From the NCBI RefSeq assembly GCF_014648035.1, contig NZ_BMQI01000001.1, positions 124,001 to 188,000 of the forward strand: 64,000 nucleotides of DNA, given 5' to 3'. Below, in pieces: positions 17,811-28,463 of the stretch (the stretch's first letter is position 1; each line of letters begins with the position of its first letter). The position numbers were made by a program, and so were the translations under genes. The DNA is from Shewanella algicola (lineage in GTDB: Bacteria > Pseudomonadota > Gammaproteobacteria > Enterobacterales > Shewanellaceae). The notes beneath the pieces were generated by a model. It ran no database searches. It was given only the letters and a program-made list of their open reading frames with translations, and was not told the DNA's origin.

Positions 17811-18356
17811 TTAAATTTTAAATACTTCTTTGCGATAAAACTGCAATTCTGCGATCGACTCTTTAATATCTTCGAGTGCTTGGTGAGTATTTTTCTTGCT
17901 AAAGCCATTCATGGTTTCAGGGTTCCAACGACGCACTAATTCCTTAATGGTGCTTACATCGATGTTGCGATAATGGAAGTACTCTTCAAGTTCTAACATG
18001 TATTTATTTAAAAAGCGGCGGTCTTGGCCGATGCTGTTGCCACACATTGGCGAAGCACCTTTAGGCACATATTGAGCTAAAAACTCAATTGTTTGCCTAA
18101 TTGCATCTTCCTCTGAGCATTGACTGGCACGAACACGGTCAATTAAACCCGATTCACCATGATGCTTTTGATTCCAATCATCCATTGTGGCCAACACTTC
18201 GTCAGTTTGATAAATTGCTAAAACAGGACCTTGAGCAATAATATTCAGTTCTTGATCAGTCACTAAGGTTGCAATTTCAATGACTCTATCGACAGCAGGT
18301 TCTAAACCAGTCATTTCTAAATCAACCCAAATTAGGTTATTCGCATCAGCAGCCAT
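17811..18356 (-). CDS. orn: Oligoribonuclease
   Basis: Orn is a 3'-5' exonuclease that degrades 2-5 nt RNA fragments and pGpG to mononucleotides. The 181-aa protein has the DEDDh active site: WVDLEMTGL (Asp and Glu), the middle Asp region [10 protein letters not shown], and the C-terminal [10 protein letters not shown] (His and Asp). Length is normal. It is divergent from rsgA, the usual gammaproteobacterial arrangement. Confidence 0.97.
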   Translation of the reverse strand: MAADANNLIWVDLEMTGLEPAVDRVIEIATLVTDQELNIIAQGPVLAIYQTDEVLATMDDWNQKHHGESGLIDRVRASQCSEEDAIRQTIEFLAQYVPKGASPMCGNSIGQDRRFLNKYMLELEEYFHYRNIDVSTIKELVRRWNPETMNGFSKKNTHQALEDIKESIAELQFYRKEVFKI

Positions 18357-18467
18357 TATGTCGCCTTATATTGTCTATCGCCTAAATTCAGGCTTTTTTA
18401 TAAAAGAGTGTGTATCATACTGTTTTTTTGAGACACAAAAAAACACCTATTTAATGAAGATAAGCCT

Positions 18468-19526
18468 GTGAGTAAAAAGAAACCACTAAGCCAAGGTCAA
18501 TTACGCCGAATGCGTGCGAATCAGACTAAGCGACTAAAACGAAGCGATGCTAACGACGCTCCTGAATTACAGGACAATTTATTAGGTCCTGAGCAATCGG
18601 GGGTCGTAATTTCGCGTTTTGGCCAACACGCCGATATTGAAACAATCGACGGCACAGTGTCGCGCTGTAATATTCGTCGAGCGGTAACCAGTTTAGTTAC
18701 TGGCGATAACGTTATCGTTCGCTTAGCCACTGAAGTGCAAGCTAGTTCGAGTATTGGTGGTATTGTTGAAGCTGTCCACCCGCGTAAATCATCACTCACT
18801 CGACCAGACTTGTATGATGGCGTTAAAATTATTGCCGCCAACATAGATCAAATATTGATCGTGTCATCAGTACTCCCCAGTTTTACAACACAAATTATCG
18901 ATCGCTACCTTGTTGCCAGTGAAGATACCGATATTCCACCGATCATTATTTTAAATAAAATCGATTTATTAAATGATGATAACCGCGATGACATAGAACA
19001 AGCGCTTGCGCGTTATCAGGCCATTGGGTACCCAGTTTACCGTGTCAGTAGCCATACGGGTGAAGGCGTAGAAGACATAAAAGCCTTGCTTAACGAAAAA
19101 GTCAGCGTATTTGCAGGTCAATCCGGAGTAGGCAAGTCATCACTGATAAATGCGTTAATGCCTGAAGCAGACTTATTAATAGGGGGTGTATCAGACAACT
19201 CAGGATTAGGTCAGCACACCACCACCACTGCAAAATTACTTCATTTTCAAAGTGGCGGCGATTTAATTGACTCACCAGGTGTTCGAGAATTTGCGCTATG
19301 GCATTTAGATGCCACTCGAGTAGGTTGGTGCTTTATTGAATTTAGAGATTTTTTAGGAACCTGCAAGTTCCGCGACTGTAAACACGGTGACGATCCTGGT
19401 TGTGCTCTGCGTGAAGCACTCGAAGCCGGACACATTACCCAAGATAGATTTAACAACTATCATCGTATTATTGCCAGTTTAGATGAGCAACGTCATGCGA
19501 GACATTTTCGCGCAATTGATGAATAA
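18468..19526 (+). CDS. rsgA: Small ribosomal subunit biogenesis GTPase RsgA
   Basis: RsgA is a circularly permuted GTPase that helps late 30S subunit maturation. The 352-aa protein has an OB-fold N-terminal domain and a G domain in permuted order (NKIDLL as G4, then [12 protein letters not shown] as G1, then DSPGVREF as G3). The C-terminal zinc knuckle carries Cys and His residues ([14 protein letters not shown]). The start is a GTG at 18468 giving [13 protein letters not shown], as in relatives. Confidence 0.96.
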   Translation: MSKKKPLSQGQLRRMRANQTKRLKRSDANDAPELQDNLLGPEQSGVVISRFGQHADIETIDGTVSRCNIRRAVTSLVTGDNVIVRLATEVQASSSIGGIVEAVHPRKSSLTRPDLYDGVKIIAANIDQILIVSSVLPSFTTQIIDRYLVASEDTDIPPIIILNKIDLLNDDNRDDIEQALARYQAIGYPVYRVSSHTGEGVEDIKALLNEKVSVFAGQSGVGKSSLINALMPEADLLIGGVSDNSGLGQHTTTTAKLLHFQSGGDLIDSPGVREFALWHLDATRVGWCFIEFRDFLGTCKFRDCKHGDDPGCALREALEAGHITQDRFNNYHRIIASLDEQRHARHFRAIDE

Positions 19527-19579
19527 TACAATGACTGAACCCTACATATGGTTCAACCAGAGAATATAAAGGAAACACA

Positions 19580-20461
19580 TTGGACTCGATAAAAATTGCT
19601 TTGCAATACATGCTGCCCAAACATTTTCTGTCGCGTTTAGTCGGCAAGTTTGCTGCTGCAGAAGTGGGCGCCATTACAACGGCTGCGATTAAATGGTTTA
19701 TCAAACAGTACAAAATTGATATGTCTGAAGCCAAACAGCCTGAACCAGAAGCCTATAAAACCTTTAATGACTTTTTTACCCGAGCTTTAAAGCCAGAGCT
19801 TCGCCCAATTAATCAAGATGCGCATATTATGGCCCATCCAGTTGATGGTGCAGTAAGCCAGTGCGGGCCAATTGAGGCTGGTAATATTTTTCAAGCCAAA
19901 GGCCACAGCTACACCTCAGAAGCGCTACTAGGTGGCAATAAAGACGATGCTGCACGTTTTGATGGCGGAGACTTTGCGACCATTTACCTCGCACCAAAAG
20001 ATTATCACCGTATTCATATGCCCATCACTGGTACCTTGTCTAAAATGACCTATGTGCCTGGTGAGTTATTTTCGGTTAATCCGTTAACGGCTCAGAATGT
20101 GCCGGGATTATTTGCCCGTAACGAGCGCGTAGTGGCCATTTTTGAAACAGAATCAGGTCCACTTGCAATGGTACTTGTTGGGGCAACTATTGTAGCCAGT
20201 ATTGAAACCATTTGGGCCGGTACGGTTACACCACCAGGTGGCAAACAAGTCTTTAGCTGGGATTACCCAACCACAGGTCCTGAAGCATTAACCTTAGAAA
20301 AAGGCGCAGAAATGGGTCGCTTTAAACTGGGCAGCACAGTGGTAATGTTATTTGAACAAGATGCAATTGAAACATTTGCCGACGGCGTTGAGCCTGGCGA
20401 AACAACGCGTATGGGGCAAGTGTTTGCAAAGCTTAATCTGCCAGTAAAAGACGCAGAGTAG
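19580..20461 (+). CDS. psd: Phosphatidylserine decarboxylase proenzyme
   Basis: Psd makes phosphatidylethanolamine from phosphatidylserine at the inner membrane, using a pyruvoyl group formed by self-cleavage. The 293-aa proenzyme carries the LGST cleavage motif at residues 250-253, with cut between Gly251 and Ser252. The histidine-containing KDYHRIHMP segment is also conserved. The start is TTG at 19580, preceded by AAAGGAA at good spacing; no ATG fits better. It lies 53 bases after rsgA. Confidence 0.96.
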   Translation: MDSIKIALQYMLPKHFLSRLVGKFAAAEVGAITTAAIKWFIKQYKIDMSEAKQPEPEAYKTFNDFFTRALKPELRPINQDAHIMAHPVDGAVSQCGPIEAGNIFQAKGHSYTSEALLGGNKDDAARFDGGDFATIYLAPKDYHRIHMPITGTLSKMTYVPGELFSVNPLTAQNVPGLFARNERVVAIFETESGPLAMVLVGATIVASIETIWAGTVTPPGGKQVFSWDYPTTGPEALTLEKGAEMGRFKLGSTVVMLFEQDAIETFADGVEPGETTRMGQVFAKLNLPVKDAE

Positions 20462-20504
20462 GCTAAAACAACCACCTAAAAAGCTGTAAGTTAACAAGCT
20501 CAAT

Positions 20505-20538
20505 AAAGCCGTATTTTTATTAAGATACGGCTTTTTTT
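20505..20538 (+). terminator. Rho-independent terminator after psd
   Basis: Arms AAAGCCGTAT and ATACGGCTTT enclose a 10-base loop and are followed by a run of T on the plus strand. It separates psd from mscM, so mscM probably has its own promoter. Confidence 0.85.
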
Positions 20539-20678
20539 ATGTGCAATACATAACATGATTATAATTCATCTGATTTACCATAAAAGCGTTAAGCTAAAGC
20601 CCCTAAAGATTCAAAAAAAATAGAATATAATTCATTAAGTTTGCTACCATTAGTCTATTCCAACTTGAGCTTAGTGAT

Positions 20679-23600
20679 ATGTTACGTCTAGCGTATTTTG
20701 TACTGTGTGTAATTGTGTTTTCTTGTTTGTTGGCACCCGCTTATGCCAATACACCTATCACGCTCGACAAACGACTGGGGCTTAATAATCAAGCTGATAA
20801 TAAGCCGCTCGATATTCAAACTCAAATTACAGAGCTTGAAGGCAGTATTACTGAGTTACAAGTTGAGCAGCAAACCTACACTAATATTGAACACTCTAAT
20901 AATGAAGCCAAGTTGTCACTCAACCAACAGTTACGTGATGCACAAAAACCGTTAGCACTTGATGAAGAAATCAACCTTAACCAACAAGCTTCAATGGCTT
21001 ATTTTCACTTGTCTGAGCTCAAAGAAACCGAGTCATACTTAACGCAACAAATAAGACAGATTTCCCAACGCCAAACCCAACTACCGACATTAATTGCCCA
21101 GGCTGAAAATGCGTTAATCCAGCATAATAAAACCCAGCAAGCACCGTTGGAAACCCCGTTAGGCAAACGCAATAAGCTCCAGGCTGGCTTATTAAGCCAA
21201 CATATTGCCACGCTCCAAGCTGAGCGTTTAGCTAATCCTAAGCAACTTGAAATAGTGCAATTACAACAGCAAGTTAATCGCTTAAATTTAAGCCAACAAG
21301 AAAGTTTTATCGAACTTATTAATAAGCAAAATCTTGAATATCGCCAACAGCAAACGGCCGACACCATTGCCAATAACTTAATCGATGAGCAAGAGCTAGC
21401 CGACCCGTTGTCTCAAGAGTTAAGTCAGTCAAATCAGCAATATGCACAACAATTGCAAACCTTAACGAGTAACCACAGCTCAGTGGTTGAGAGACAACAG
21501 CGAATAGAGAAACGTTATCAGTCTCAAAATGCGCAATTAGCCAACGTGCTAGAACAAATCACCTGGGTTAAAACAAACTCAGCGTTTGGCGATCGCTTTT
21601 TACAAATGCTGCAGTCATTACCTAAGCCACCGAGTTTAGACAAACTGCAAACAGAACTGGCTGATGCCCGATTACAGCGCTATCAGTTAGAACAACAGCA
21701 AGCACTCAACACACAACAGCTAGATAACAGCCAACTCTTTAACGAAACCCAAGTTAAATTGTTACAGTCGCAACAAGTATTAATTGAGCAATTACTGCAG
21801 GGATATGATCAATATTTAGCTGAATTTGCAAAATTACGGATTGGCTACGAGCAACTCAACCAATTACATAACACCCTTAAAAATACCCTTAACGAACATC
21901 TTTTTTGGGTACCTAATGCACCAGGTATTGGAGGGTTATGGCTTATAGATCTTACCCAAAGTACGATTTGGTTGGTGCAACCTAGTCAACTCGAAGCATT
22001 GCAACAAACATGGACAAGTCAGAGCTTTTATTGGGCTTGGTGGATTATTTTGTTGTTGTCATGCTTAATGGCTCAAGACATGCTAACGCCAAAATTTAAT
22101 AGCGCCATCAGTCGTTATTCTGTGTATGTCGGTAATGTGACCCAAGATAAATTCAAATACACCATTAAAACGCTCATCATCAGCCTGCTTTACGCCCTGA
22201 TAAAGCCCTTACCAGTGATTGTCGCTGGAATGATATTTTGCCGCTCCGAGCAAAATGTGGTTTATGCGTTAGGAATGGGCGTCACCTCGATAGGGGTTAG
22301 TTATCTTATTTATCGATTCTTTTACTTGCTCACAATTGATAAAGGCATTCTAATTAGCCATTTCAGACGACCTAAAAACATCGTGAATAAAGCACAAAAA
22401 ATCATGGTGTCGTTTGTGGTTATCTCTGCGCCACTCATCGGGTTAATGGGCTTTACCGAAGCGCTAGAAACATCATTAGTGCGTAACAGTATAGGCCGTG
22501 GCGCCTTCATCATATTTTGTATTATATTGTTTATGCTATATAAAAACATGATGGTGTTGATTGAGGAATATCGTAAAAATAAACCCAATGCCAATAACTT
22601 AGTCATAGTGCAAAAGACGGCCTGGGCGATATTAATCGTCACGCCAATATTAAGCGCATTACTCGCGAGTGTTGGTTATTACTTTACTGCGTTCCAATTG
22701 CTGTTGCAGTTACAAATATCCGTCCTATTAGGGCTTGGCTTTATTCTTATCTATCAATTAATCAAACGCTGGATGTTAATTGAGCGACGTTTAATTGCGT
22801 TCGACCGTGCAAAAGCCAAACGTGCTGAGCGACTTGCACAGCGTGAAAGAGGTGAATTAAACAATGAGCCTATCGAAACCTACGAAGAGCCCATTGTTGA
22901 TTTAGAAACCATCTCGAGTCAGTCATTAGGTTTAATGAGGTCTATCCTTTTTCTGGCTTTCTTTGCCAGTTTATTGGGTGTGTTGGCACAAACTCATACC
23001 GCCGTGTTCTCTTTTTTAGATGGCATTACTTTATGGACAACCACCAGCACCTTAAATGGCATTGAGCAACAACTGCCCATTACCCTAAAATCGATTATGT
23101 TTGGCATTATTCTCGTCGGCTTTTCAGCGGTGATTGCCAAAAACCTACCTGGTTTACTTGAGTTAATGCTATTACAGCGCCTCGAGCTTGCTCCGGGTAC
23201 CAGCTTTGCCATTACCACAGTGAGCAGCTACTTGGTGTTGTTTTTTGGTATGTTATTTGGTTTTTCAACCTTGGGGATGGAATGGTCTAAATTGCAGTGG
23301 CTAGTCGCTGCCCTCTCGGTTGGTTTGGGTTTTGGTTTACAAGAAATTTTTGCCAACTTTATCTCTGGTCTGATTATTTTATTTGAAAAACCCATCCGCA
23401 TTGGCGACACGGTAACCATTCGCGATCTCACTGGTACGGTGAGTAAAATTCAAATTCGTGCTACCACGATTGTCGACTGGGACCGCAAAGAAATTATCGT
23501 GCCTAATAAAGCCTTTATTACCGAGCAATTAGTTAACTGGTCGCTGTCTGATCCTATTACCCGAGTCATTGTTAAAGTGTCAGTGTCGCGCGATGCCGAC

Positions 23601-23885
23601 CCTACCAAAGTTGAAATGCTGCTTCATCAAGCGGTGCGTGAATGCGACTTGTCATTAGCAATCCCTGAGCCTGAAGTCTGGTTTGCTGGTTTTGGTGCTC
23701 ATACTCAAGATTATGAAGTACGCTCTTATGCCAAAGACATGTCTGCACGCTGGCCGTTACGCCATAACCTGCATAAGCGTATTACTAAAAAATTAAAAGA
23801 AAACAACGTTGAACTTGCTTATCCACAAATGGAAGTTCACCTCAAAAATAATCAAAAAGAATCACAGGTTCTGTTCAAAGGCTAA
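20679..23885 (+). CDS. mscM: Large MscS-family mechanosensitive channel (MscM/YjeP type)
   Basis: This 1068-aa inner-membrane channel should release solutes on hypo-osmotic shock. It has a signal peptide (to about residue 24, ending in AYA), then a long Gln-rich coiled-coil periplasmic domain (about 45-430). About ten membrane helices follow (from about 455), with the MscS pore and beta domain near the C-terminus (GLGFGLQEIFANFISGL and IRIGDTV). The position directly after psd matches mscM in E. coli, which favours MscM over MscK. A terminator precedes it, so expression may be separate from psd. Confidence 0.9.
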   Translation: MLRLAYFVLCVIVFSCLLAPAYANTPITLDKRLGLNNQADNKPLDIQTQITELEGSITELQVEQQTYTNIEHSNNEAKLSLNQQLRDAQKPLALDEEINLNQQASMAYFHLSELKETESYLTQQIRQISQRQTQLPTLIAQAENALIQHNKTQQAPLETPLGKRNKLQAGLLSQHIATLQAERLANPKQLEIVQLQQQVNRLNLSQQESFIELINKQNLEYRQQQTADTIANNLIDEQELADPLSQELSQSNQQYAQQLQTLTSNHSSVVERQQRIEKRYQSQNAQLANVLEQITWVKTNSAFGDRFLQMLQSLPKPPSLDKLQTELADARLQRYQLEQQQALNTQQLDNSQLFNETQVKLLQSQQVLIEQLLQGYDQYLAEFAKLRIGYEQLNQLHNTLKNTLNEHLFWVPNAPGIGGLWLIDLTQSTIWLVQPSQLEALQQTWTSQSFYWAWWIILLLSCLMAQDMLTPKFNSAISRYSVYVGNVTQDKFKYTIKTLIISLLYALIKPLPVIVAGMIFCRSEQNVVYALGMGVTSIGVSYLIYRFFYLLTIDKGILISHFRRPKNIVNKAQKIMVSFVVISAPLIGLMGFTEALETSLVRNSIGRGAFIIFCIILFMLYKNMMVLIEEYRKNKPNANNLVIVQKTAWAILIVTPILSALLASVGYYFTAFQLLLQLQISVLLGLGFILIYQLIKRWMLIERRLIAFDRAKAKRAERLAQRERGELNNEPIETYEEPIVDLETISSQSLGLMRSILFLAFFASLLGVLAQTHTAVFSFLDGITLWTTTSTLNGIEQQLPITLKSIMFGIILVGFSAVIAKNLPGLLELMLLQRLELAPGTSFAITTVSSYLVLFFGMLFGFSTLGMEWSKLQWLVAALSVGLGFGLQEIFANFISGLIILFEKPIRIGDTVTIRDLTGTVSKIQIRATTIVDWDRKEIIVPNKAFITEQLVNWSLSDPITRVIVKVSVSRDADPTKVEMLLHQAVRECDLSLAIPEPEVWFAGFGAHTQDYEVRSYAKDMSARWPLRHNLHKRITKKLKENNVELAYPQMEVHLKNNQKESQVLFKG

Positions 23886-23903
23886 CTGAATTAAGGAATT
23901 ATT

Positions 23904-24638
23904 ATGCTGGTTTTTGCTCACCGTGGAGCTAGCGGTAACGTACCTGAAAACACATTAGCCGCAATGGATAAAGCGCTCGAATTAGGGGCTAAAGCCATTG
24001 AGATTGACGTACATTGTGTTGAAGGCGAGTTGGTGGTTTTTCATGATCGCCGCCTAGAGGGCAAATCCAACGGTTATGGCTTAATTCATCTCAGCACTAA
24101 AGCAGACTTATGCAAAGTCACTGTCGGTGGAGAGTCGATACCCAGCCTATGGGAAGTGCTGACTCATATTGATTGCATCAGCAATGGTGATTGCATTGTT
24201 AACATCGAACTCAAAGGCGTCGGCTGCGTAGAGCCATTTATCGACATGTATCCGCAGCTCCTGTCATCGTTAAACTTTACCGCACAACAGTTACTGATAT
24301 CATCGTTTAATCACTTATATTTAGCGCAAATAAAACAACAACTACCCCAAGTGGTTATTGCACCATTATTAGGTGGTATACCCACTGACTTAGCTAAAGT
24401 GGTAAGCGATTTACATGCTTATTCTCTTCATCTTGATGCGGCATTTATTAGCCAAGCAATCGTTGATGATGCCCATCAGCGCGGCGCAAAAGTGTATGTA
24501 TATACTGTCGATAATGCAGAGGATATTAATACGCTCAAAGCGATAGGCGTAGACGGGATTTTCAGCAATTATCCAGATAAAGCCATAGCCGCTGCCGCTT
24601 TACCTGTGTCAGCCCCCCTGCTAACCTGGTTTGATTAA
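23904..24638 (+). CDS. Glycerophosphodiester phosphodiesterase (cytosolic UgpQ-like)
   Basis: This enzyme hydrolyses glycerophosphodiesters to glycerol-3-phosphate and an alcohol. The 244-aa protein has the GDPD core: AHRGASGNVPENT at the N-terminus, EIDVH, and FHDRRLEGKSNG, all conserved in the TIM-barrel active site. No signal peptide is visible, so it is probably cytosolic like UgpQ, not periplasmic GlpQ. It starts 18 bases after mscM with AAGGAA in front and may be cotranscribed with it. Confidence 0.9.
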   Translation: MLVFAHRGASGNVPENTLAAMDKALELGAKAIEIDVHCVEGELVVFHDRRLEGKSNGYGLIHLSTKADLCKVTVGGESIPSLWEVLTHIDCISNGDCIVNIELKGVGCVEPFIDMYPQLLSSLNFTAQQLLISSFNHLYLAQIKQQLPQVVIAPLLGGIPTDLAKVVSDLHAYSLHLDAAFISQAIVDDAHQRGAKVYVYTVDNAEDINTLKAIGVDGIFSNYPDKAIAAAALPVSAPLLTWFD

Positions 24639-24661
24639 TACCATAAGGTATCTGTAACGTT

Positions 24662-25618
24662 ATGAGCCATAAACTGCTGTTATTGACTAATAATAATCAA
24701 CAATATCGTCAATTATTAGCCAGTAAACAACTGCCAGATTTGACGATTTTGGATGAGAATGACAACACGCAACAAAGTGTTCAACACGCTGATATATGGC
24801 TGGCAGATCCCCATTTAGCCGTACCTTATTTAACCCCACCAATCCAGGCTAAGAAAAACCGTACACAACTGAAATGGTTACAGTCAACTTACTCTGGTGT
24901 TGATGCATTAATGCCTCCACAGCTAAACCATGACTATACATTAACCAATATTCGTGGGGTATTTGGCCCATTAATGAGTGAGTATGTCTTTGGTTATTTG
25001 CTCAGTCATTATCGCCACCATGTACAGTATCAACAGCAACAAACACAGCAACAGTGGCAACCCAAATCATTTAGCAGTCTGCAAGGGCTAAATATGTTGA
25101 TTTTGGGAACGGGTTCAATTGCCCAACATATTGCCAGTACCGCGCGCCATTTTGGTATGAAGGTAACCGGCTTAAATAAGCGTGGCAGCGTTGTTGGGCC
25201 CTTTAATCAACTTGATAGCATCGACAATATATCAACGCACTTGCCTGCTGCAGATGTGGTTGTCAGTGTATTGCCCAATACTGTACAAACAACACATTTA
25301 CTGAATAGCACAACCCTTGCACTGCTTAAGCCAACAGCAATGTTATTTAATATTGGCCGAGGTAATGCAATTGAGCTTGGCGCTTTACAGCACGAATTAA
25401 CACAATGCCCTCAACGCCAGGCAATATTAGATGTGTTTGACCAGGAGCCTCTGGCTGCTGAACATCCGCTGTGGCATTTGCCTAATGTCATCATCACACC
25501 CCATATTGCAGCTCCGAGCTCACCGGCTCAAGTGGTTGATATTTTTAGCCAAAATTATTTATTATGGCATCAATCTTTGCCTTTACACTTTGTGGTTGAC
25601 CCAAATCAAGGGTATTAG
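24662..25618 (+). CDS. D-2-hydroxyacid dehydrogenase (NAD-dependent family)
   Basis: This member of the D-isomer-specific 2-hydroxyacid dehydrogenase family reduces a 2-oxoacid such as glyoxylate or hydroxypyruvate. The 318-aa protein has the dinucleotide-binding motif GTGSIAQHIA (about 155-164), the catalytic Arg in NIGRGNAIE, the Glu in DQEPL and the His in TPHIAAPS. It starts 23 bases after the phosphodiesterase gene. Substrate cannot be read from sequence. Confidence 0.9.
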   Translation: MSHKLLLLTNNNQQYRQLLASKQLPDLTILDENDNTQQSVQHADIWLADPHLAVPYLTPPIQAKKNRTQLKWLQSTYSGVDALMPPQLNHDYTLTNIRGVFGPLMSEYVFGYLLSHYRHHVQYQQQQTQQQWQPKSFSSLQGLNMLILGTGSIAQHIASTARHFGMKVTGLNKRGSVVGPFNQLDSIDNISTHLPAADVVVSVLPNTVQTTHLLNSTTLALLKPTAMLFNIGRGNAIELGALQHELTQCPQRQAILDVFDQEPLAAEHPLWHLPNVIITPHIAAPSSPAQVVDIFSQNYLLWHQSLPLHFVVDPNQGY

Positions 25619-25719
25619 AACTGCATCATTAAGCCCATTTTACTGGCTGTTGAGCTTGGTTAATAATGAGACTCAGATCAAAACGTATTAAAAATGATCA
25701 ATATACTCAAAAAAAGTAA

Positions 25720-25749
25720 TTGCCAATGATAACCGTTTTCATTTAGAAT
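25720..25749 (+). promoter_or_regulatory. bfd: bfd promoter overlapped by a Fur box
   Basis: TTGCCA (-35, 25720-25725) and TAGAAT (-10, 25744-25749) are 18 bases apart. Between them TGATAAC-C-GTTTTCA (25727-25741) fits the Fur 7-1-7 inverted repeat with one mismatch between arms. Fur with iron would block polymerase binding, so bfd should be made under iron limitation, as is known for bfd in other bacteria. Confidence 0.75.
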
Positions 25750-25797
25750 TAGATTACTTTCTAGAGCATTGAAACTTTGAGCTAAGAGGCTTTCTTT

Positions 25798-25989
25798 ATG
25801 TACGTTTGTCTTTGTCATGCCATTACTGATTCTCAAATCAAAGCCGCTGTGAGCTTAGGCGACAGTTCATTGGCTGATGTAAAAAAACGTTTAGGCGTAG
25901 CAGATCAATGTGGCAAGTGCGCACGTATGGCCAATCAAATTATTCAAACACAGCTTGATTATGAACCAAACTTTTACGAAGTGGCTTAA
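25798..25989 (+). CDS. bfd: Bacterioferritin-associated ferredoxin
   Basis: Bfd is a small [2Fe-2S] protein that reduces and so mobilises iron stored in bacterioferritin. The 63-aa protein has the cluster ligands Cys4, Cys6, Cys38 and Cys41 (CLC near the N-terminus and CGKC later). Length is normal. A Fur-box promoter lies upstream and a bidirectional terminator downstream; no bacterioferritin gene is in this window. Confidence 0.96.
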   Translation: MYVCLCHAITDSQIKAAVSLGDSSLADVKKRLGVADQCGKCARMANQIIQTQLDYEPNFYEVA

Positions 25990-26116
25990 TTCTTACGCCG
26001 TATATAAGCCGCTTTCATTTAAAATGGGTTATTGATTAACCCTGTTTCAGCCGAATAATATTGCCTGCTTATCCGCCTCCTTTATTTACCATCTTCATCG
26101 TAAATATTTAAACCAT

Positions 26117-26147
26117 AAAAAATGCTGCTCAATGAGCAGCATTTTTG
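26117..26147. terminator. Bidirectional terminator between bfd and parC
   Basis: The stem AATGCTGCTC/GAGCAGCATT has a 3-base loop and T runs on both strands. It serves the convergent transcripts of bfd (plus) and parC (minus). Confidence 0.88.
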
Positions 26148-26162
26148 TTTATACAATTTAGC

Positions 26163-28463
26163 TTAAACGAGGTTATCTGGTGTCTCGTCGACGCTATCGT
26201 CGACAATAGCGCCCATCTCAACATCAACGCTATCAACACGTTGTAAACCTCTAGGCAATTTAGCGCCACGACGGCCACGTTCGCCTCGGTAATGCTCTAA
26301 ATCGCTTGGTTTCAAGGTTAGCTTACGCTTACCAGCCCACAAGGTCACTGCCGCATCTTGTGGCACTACATTAAGATGCAGCAGCACCTCTTCACGACTT
26401 TTAGCCCGTTCAGTTGGAATACCTATAATCTTATTACCTTTACCTTTAGATAATTGCGGTAGCGCATCAACGCTAAACATCAACATCCGCCCTTCTGAGG
26501 TAATGGCTAATAATGATTGCTGAGCTTGCTTATTGATTCGTTTAGGCACTAATGCCAAAGCATTGGTGGGTAATGTCAGTAATGCTTTACCCGCTTTGTT
26601 GCGGCTGACCATATCTGGGTATGCGCAAATAAAACCATAGCCGGCATCGGTTGCTAATAAGAAAAACTGCTCATCGTTGCCCATTAAGACATGCTGCATA
26701 GTCGCACCCGGTGCCATATTAAAGCGCGTGGTAATCGGTTCTCCTTGGCTACGGGCTGAAGGTAAAGTATGACTGTCGGTGGCAAATGCACGGCCTGTTG
26801 AGTCAATAAATACCGCCGCTTGGTTGCTCTTACCCATGGCACTGCATAAGTAATTATCGCCAGCCTTATACGACAAACTTTCTACATCGATATCATGGCC
26901 TTTAGCACAGCGTACCCAGCCTTTATCAGATAACACCACGGTGACAGATTCGGCAGGAGTAAGCTCTTGTTCTGTTAATGCTTTAGCATCAATACGCTCA
27001 ATAATCGGTGAGCGGCGGTCATCACCATAGGTTTGACCGTCTTGAATGAGTTCTTTTTTGACTAAGGTTTTTAAGCGACGATCTGAGCTTAATAACAATT
27101 CAAGTTTGTCACGTTCTGCGGCTAACTCATCTTGCTCGGTTTTAATCTTAAATTCTTCGAGCTTAGCAAGGTGACGTAATTTTAACTCTAAAATTGCTTC
27201 AGCTTGTTTATCTGACAAATTAAAGCGCGCCATTAGCTCCGCTTTAGGCTCGTCATGAAAACGAATAATCTCAATCACTTCGTCAATGTTTAAAAACGCG
27301 ACCATCAACGCTTCTAAAATATGTAACCGCGCTAACACTTTGTCTAAACGATACTGTAAACGACGAGTCACCGTGCTTACCCGGTACTCTAACCATTCAG
27401 TTAATAGGGTTTTTAGGCCTTTAACTTGTGGACGCCCATCTAAACCCAGTACGTTTAAATTAACTCTAAAACTTTTCTCTAAGTCTGTTGTGGCAAACAA
27501 GTGCGTCATTAACTGCTCACAGTCAATGCGGTTTGAGCGAGGTACTATCACCAAGCGAACAGGGTTTTCATGATCTGACTCATCACGTAAGTCTGACACC
27601 ATCGGCAGCTTTTTAGCCTGCATCTGGTTGGCTATTTGCTCTAAAATTTTACCGCAACTAGCTTGATGCGGCAGAGACGTAATCACGATTTCACCGTGCT
27701 CTTCGCTATACACAGCGCGCATCTTAATCGAGCCTTTACCGCTGGCATAAATCTTTTCAATGTCTGCGCGAGGGGTAATAATTTCAGCTTCTGTTGGGTA
27801 GTCAGGGCCTGGCACTAACTCCATCAAGCGGTTTAATTCTGTTTTAGGATTATCAATTAACTCGACACAAGCCGACACTAATTCGCGGACGTTATGCGGC
27901 GGAATATCGGTTGCCATACCAACCGCAATACCGGTAATACCGTTCAATAAAATATGCGGTAATCTTGCAGGTAAGGTTTTAGGTTCTTTCATGGTGCCGT
28001 CAAAGTTGGCGCCCCATTCCACTGTACCTTGGCCTAACTCGGACAATAAAACTTCAGAGAATTTAGATAATCTTGCTTCGGTATAACGCATTGCCGCGAA
28101 AGATTTAGGGTCATCTGGTGCTCCCCAGTTACCTTGTCCGTCAACAAGTGGATAGCGATACGAAAATGGCTGCGCCATTAACACCATGGCTTCATAACAT
28201 GCACTGTCACCATGTGGATGGTATTTACCTAATACGTCACCGACTGTACGGGCTGATTTTTTATGTTTAGATTGCGCCGAAAGACCCAGCTCGCTCATAG
28301 CGTAAATAATACGGCGTTGTACCGGTTTTAAACCATCACCAATATGCGGTAAGGCACGGTCCATAATGACGTACATTGAATAATTTAAATAAGCCTCTTC
28401 GGTAAAGCGCCGCAGTGGCATTTGCTCTACGCCATCTAGGCTTAATTCAATCGAATCACTCAT
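26163..28463 (-). CDS. parC: DNA topoisomerase IV subunit A
   Basis: ParC, with ParE, decatenates daughter chromosomes. The 766-aa protein has the catalytic Tyr region (MRYTEARLS), the quinolone-determining region around [13 protein letters not shown] (Ser and Glu at the usual resistance positions are wild-type) and a C-terminal beta-propeller. It is shorter than GyrA and lies near parE, supporting ParC. It starts directly after the sorbosone-dehydrogenase-like gene. Confidence 0.97.
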   Translation of the reverse strand: MSDSIELSLDGVEQMPLRRFTEEAYLNYSMYVIMDRALPHIGDGLKPVQRRIIYAMSELGLSAQSKHKKSARTVGDVLGKYHPHGDSACYEAMVLMAQPFSYRYPLVDGQGNWGAPDDPKSFAAMRYTEARLSKFSEVLLSELGQGTVEWGANFDGTMKEPKTLPARLPHILLNGITGIAVGMATDIPPHNVRELVSACVELIDNPKTELNRLMELVPGPDYPTEAEIITPRADIEKIYASGKGSIKMRAVYSEEHGEIVITSLPHQASCGKILEQIANQMQAKKLPMVSDLRDESDHENPVRLVIVPRSNRIDCEQLMTHLFATTDLEKSFRVNLNVLGLDGRPQVKGLKTLLTEWLEYRVSTVTRRLQYRLDKVLARLHILEALMVAFLNIDEVIEIIRFHDEPKAELMARFNLSDKQAEAILELKLRHLAKLEEFKIKTEQDELAAERDKLELLLSSDRRLKTLVKKELIQDGQTYGDDRRSPIIERIDAKALTEQELTPAESVTVVLSDKGWVRCAKGHDIDVESLSYKAGDNYLCSAMGKSNQAAVFIDSTGRAFATDSHTLPSARSQGEPITTRFNMAPGATMQHVLMGNDEQFFLLATDAGYGFICAYPDMVSRNKAGKALLTLPTNALALVPKRINKQAQQSLLAITSEGRMLMFSVDALPQLSKGKGNKIIGIPTERAKSREEVLLHLNVVPQDAAVTLWAGKRKLTLKPSDLEHYRGERGRRGAKLPRGLQRVDSVDVEMGAIVDDSVDETPDNLV

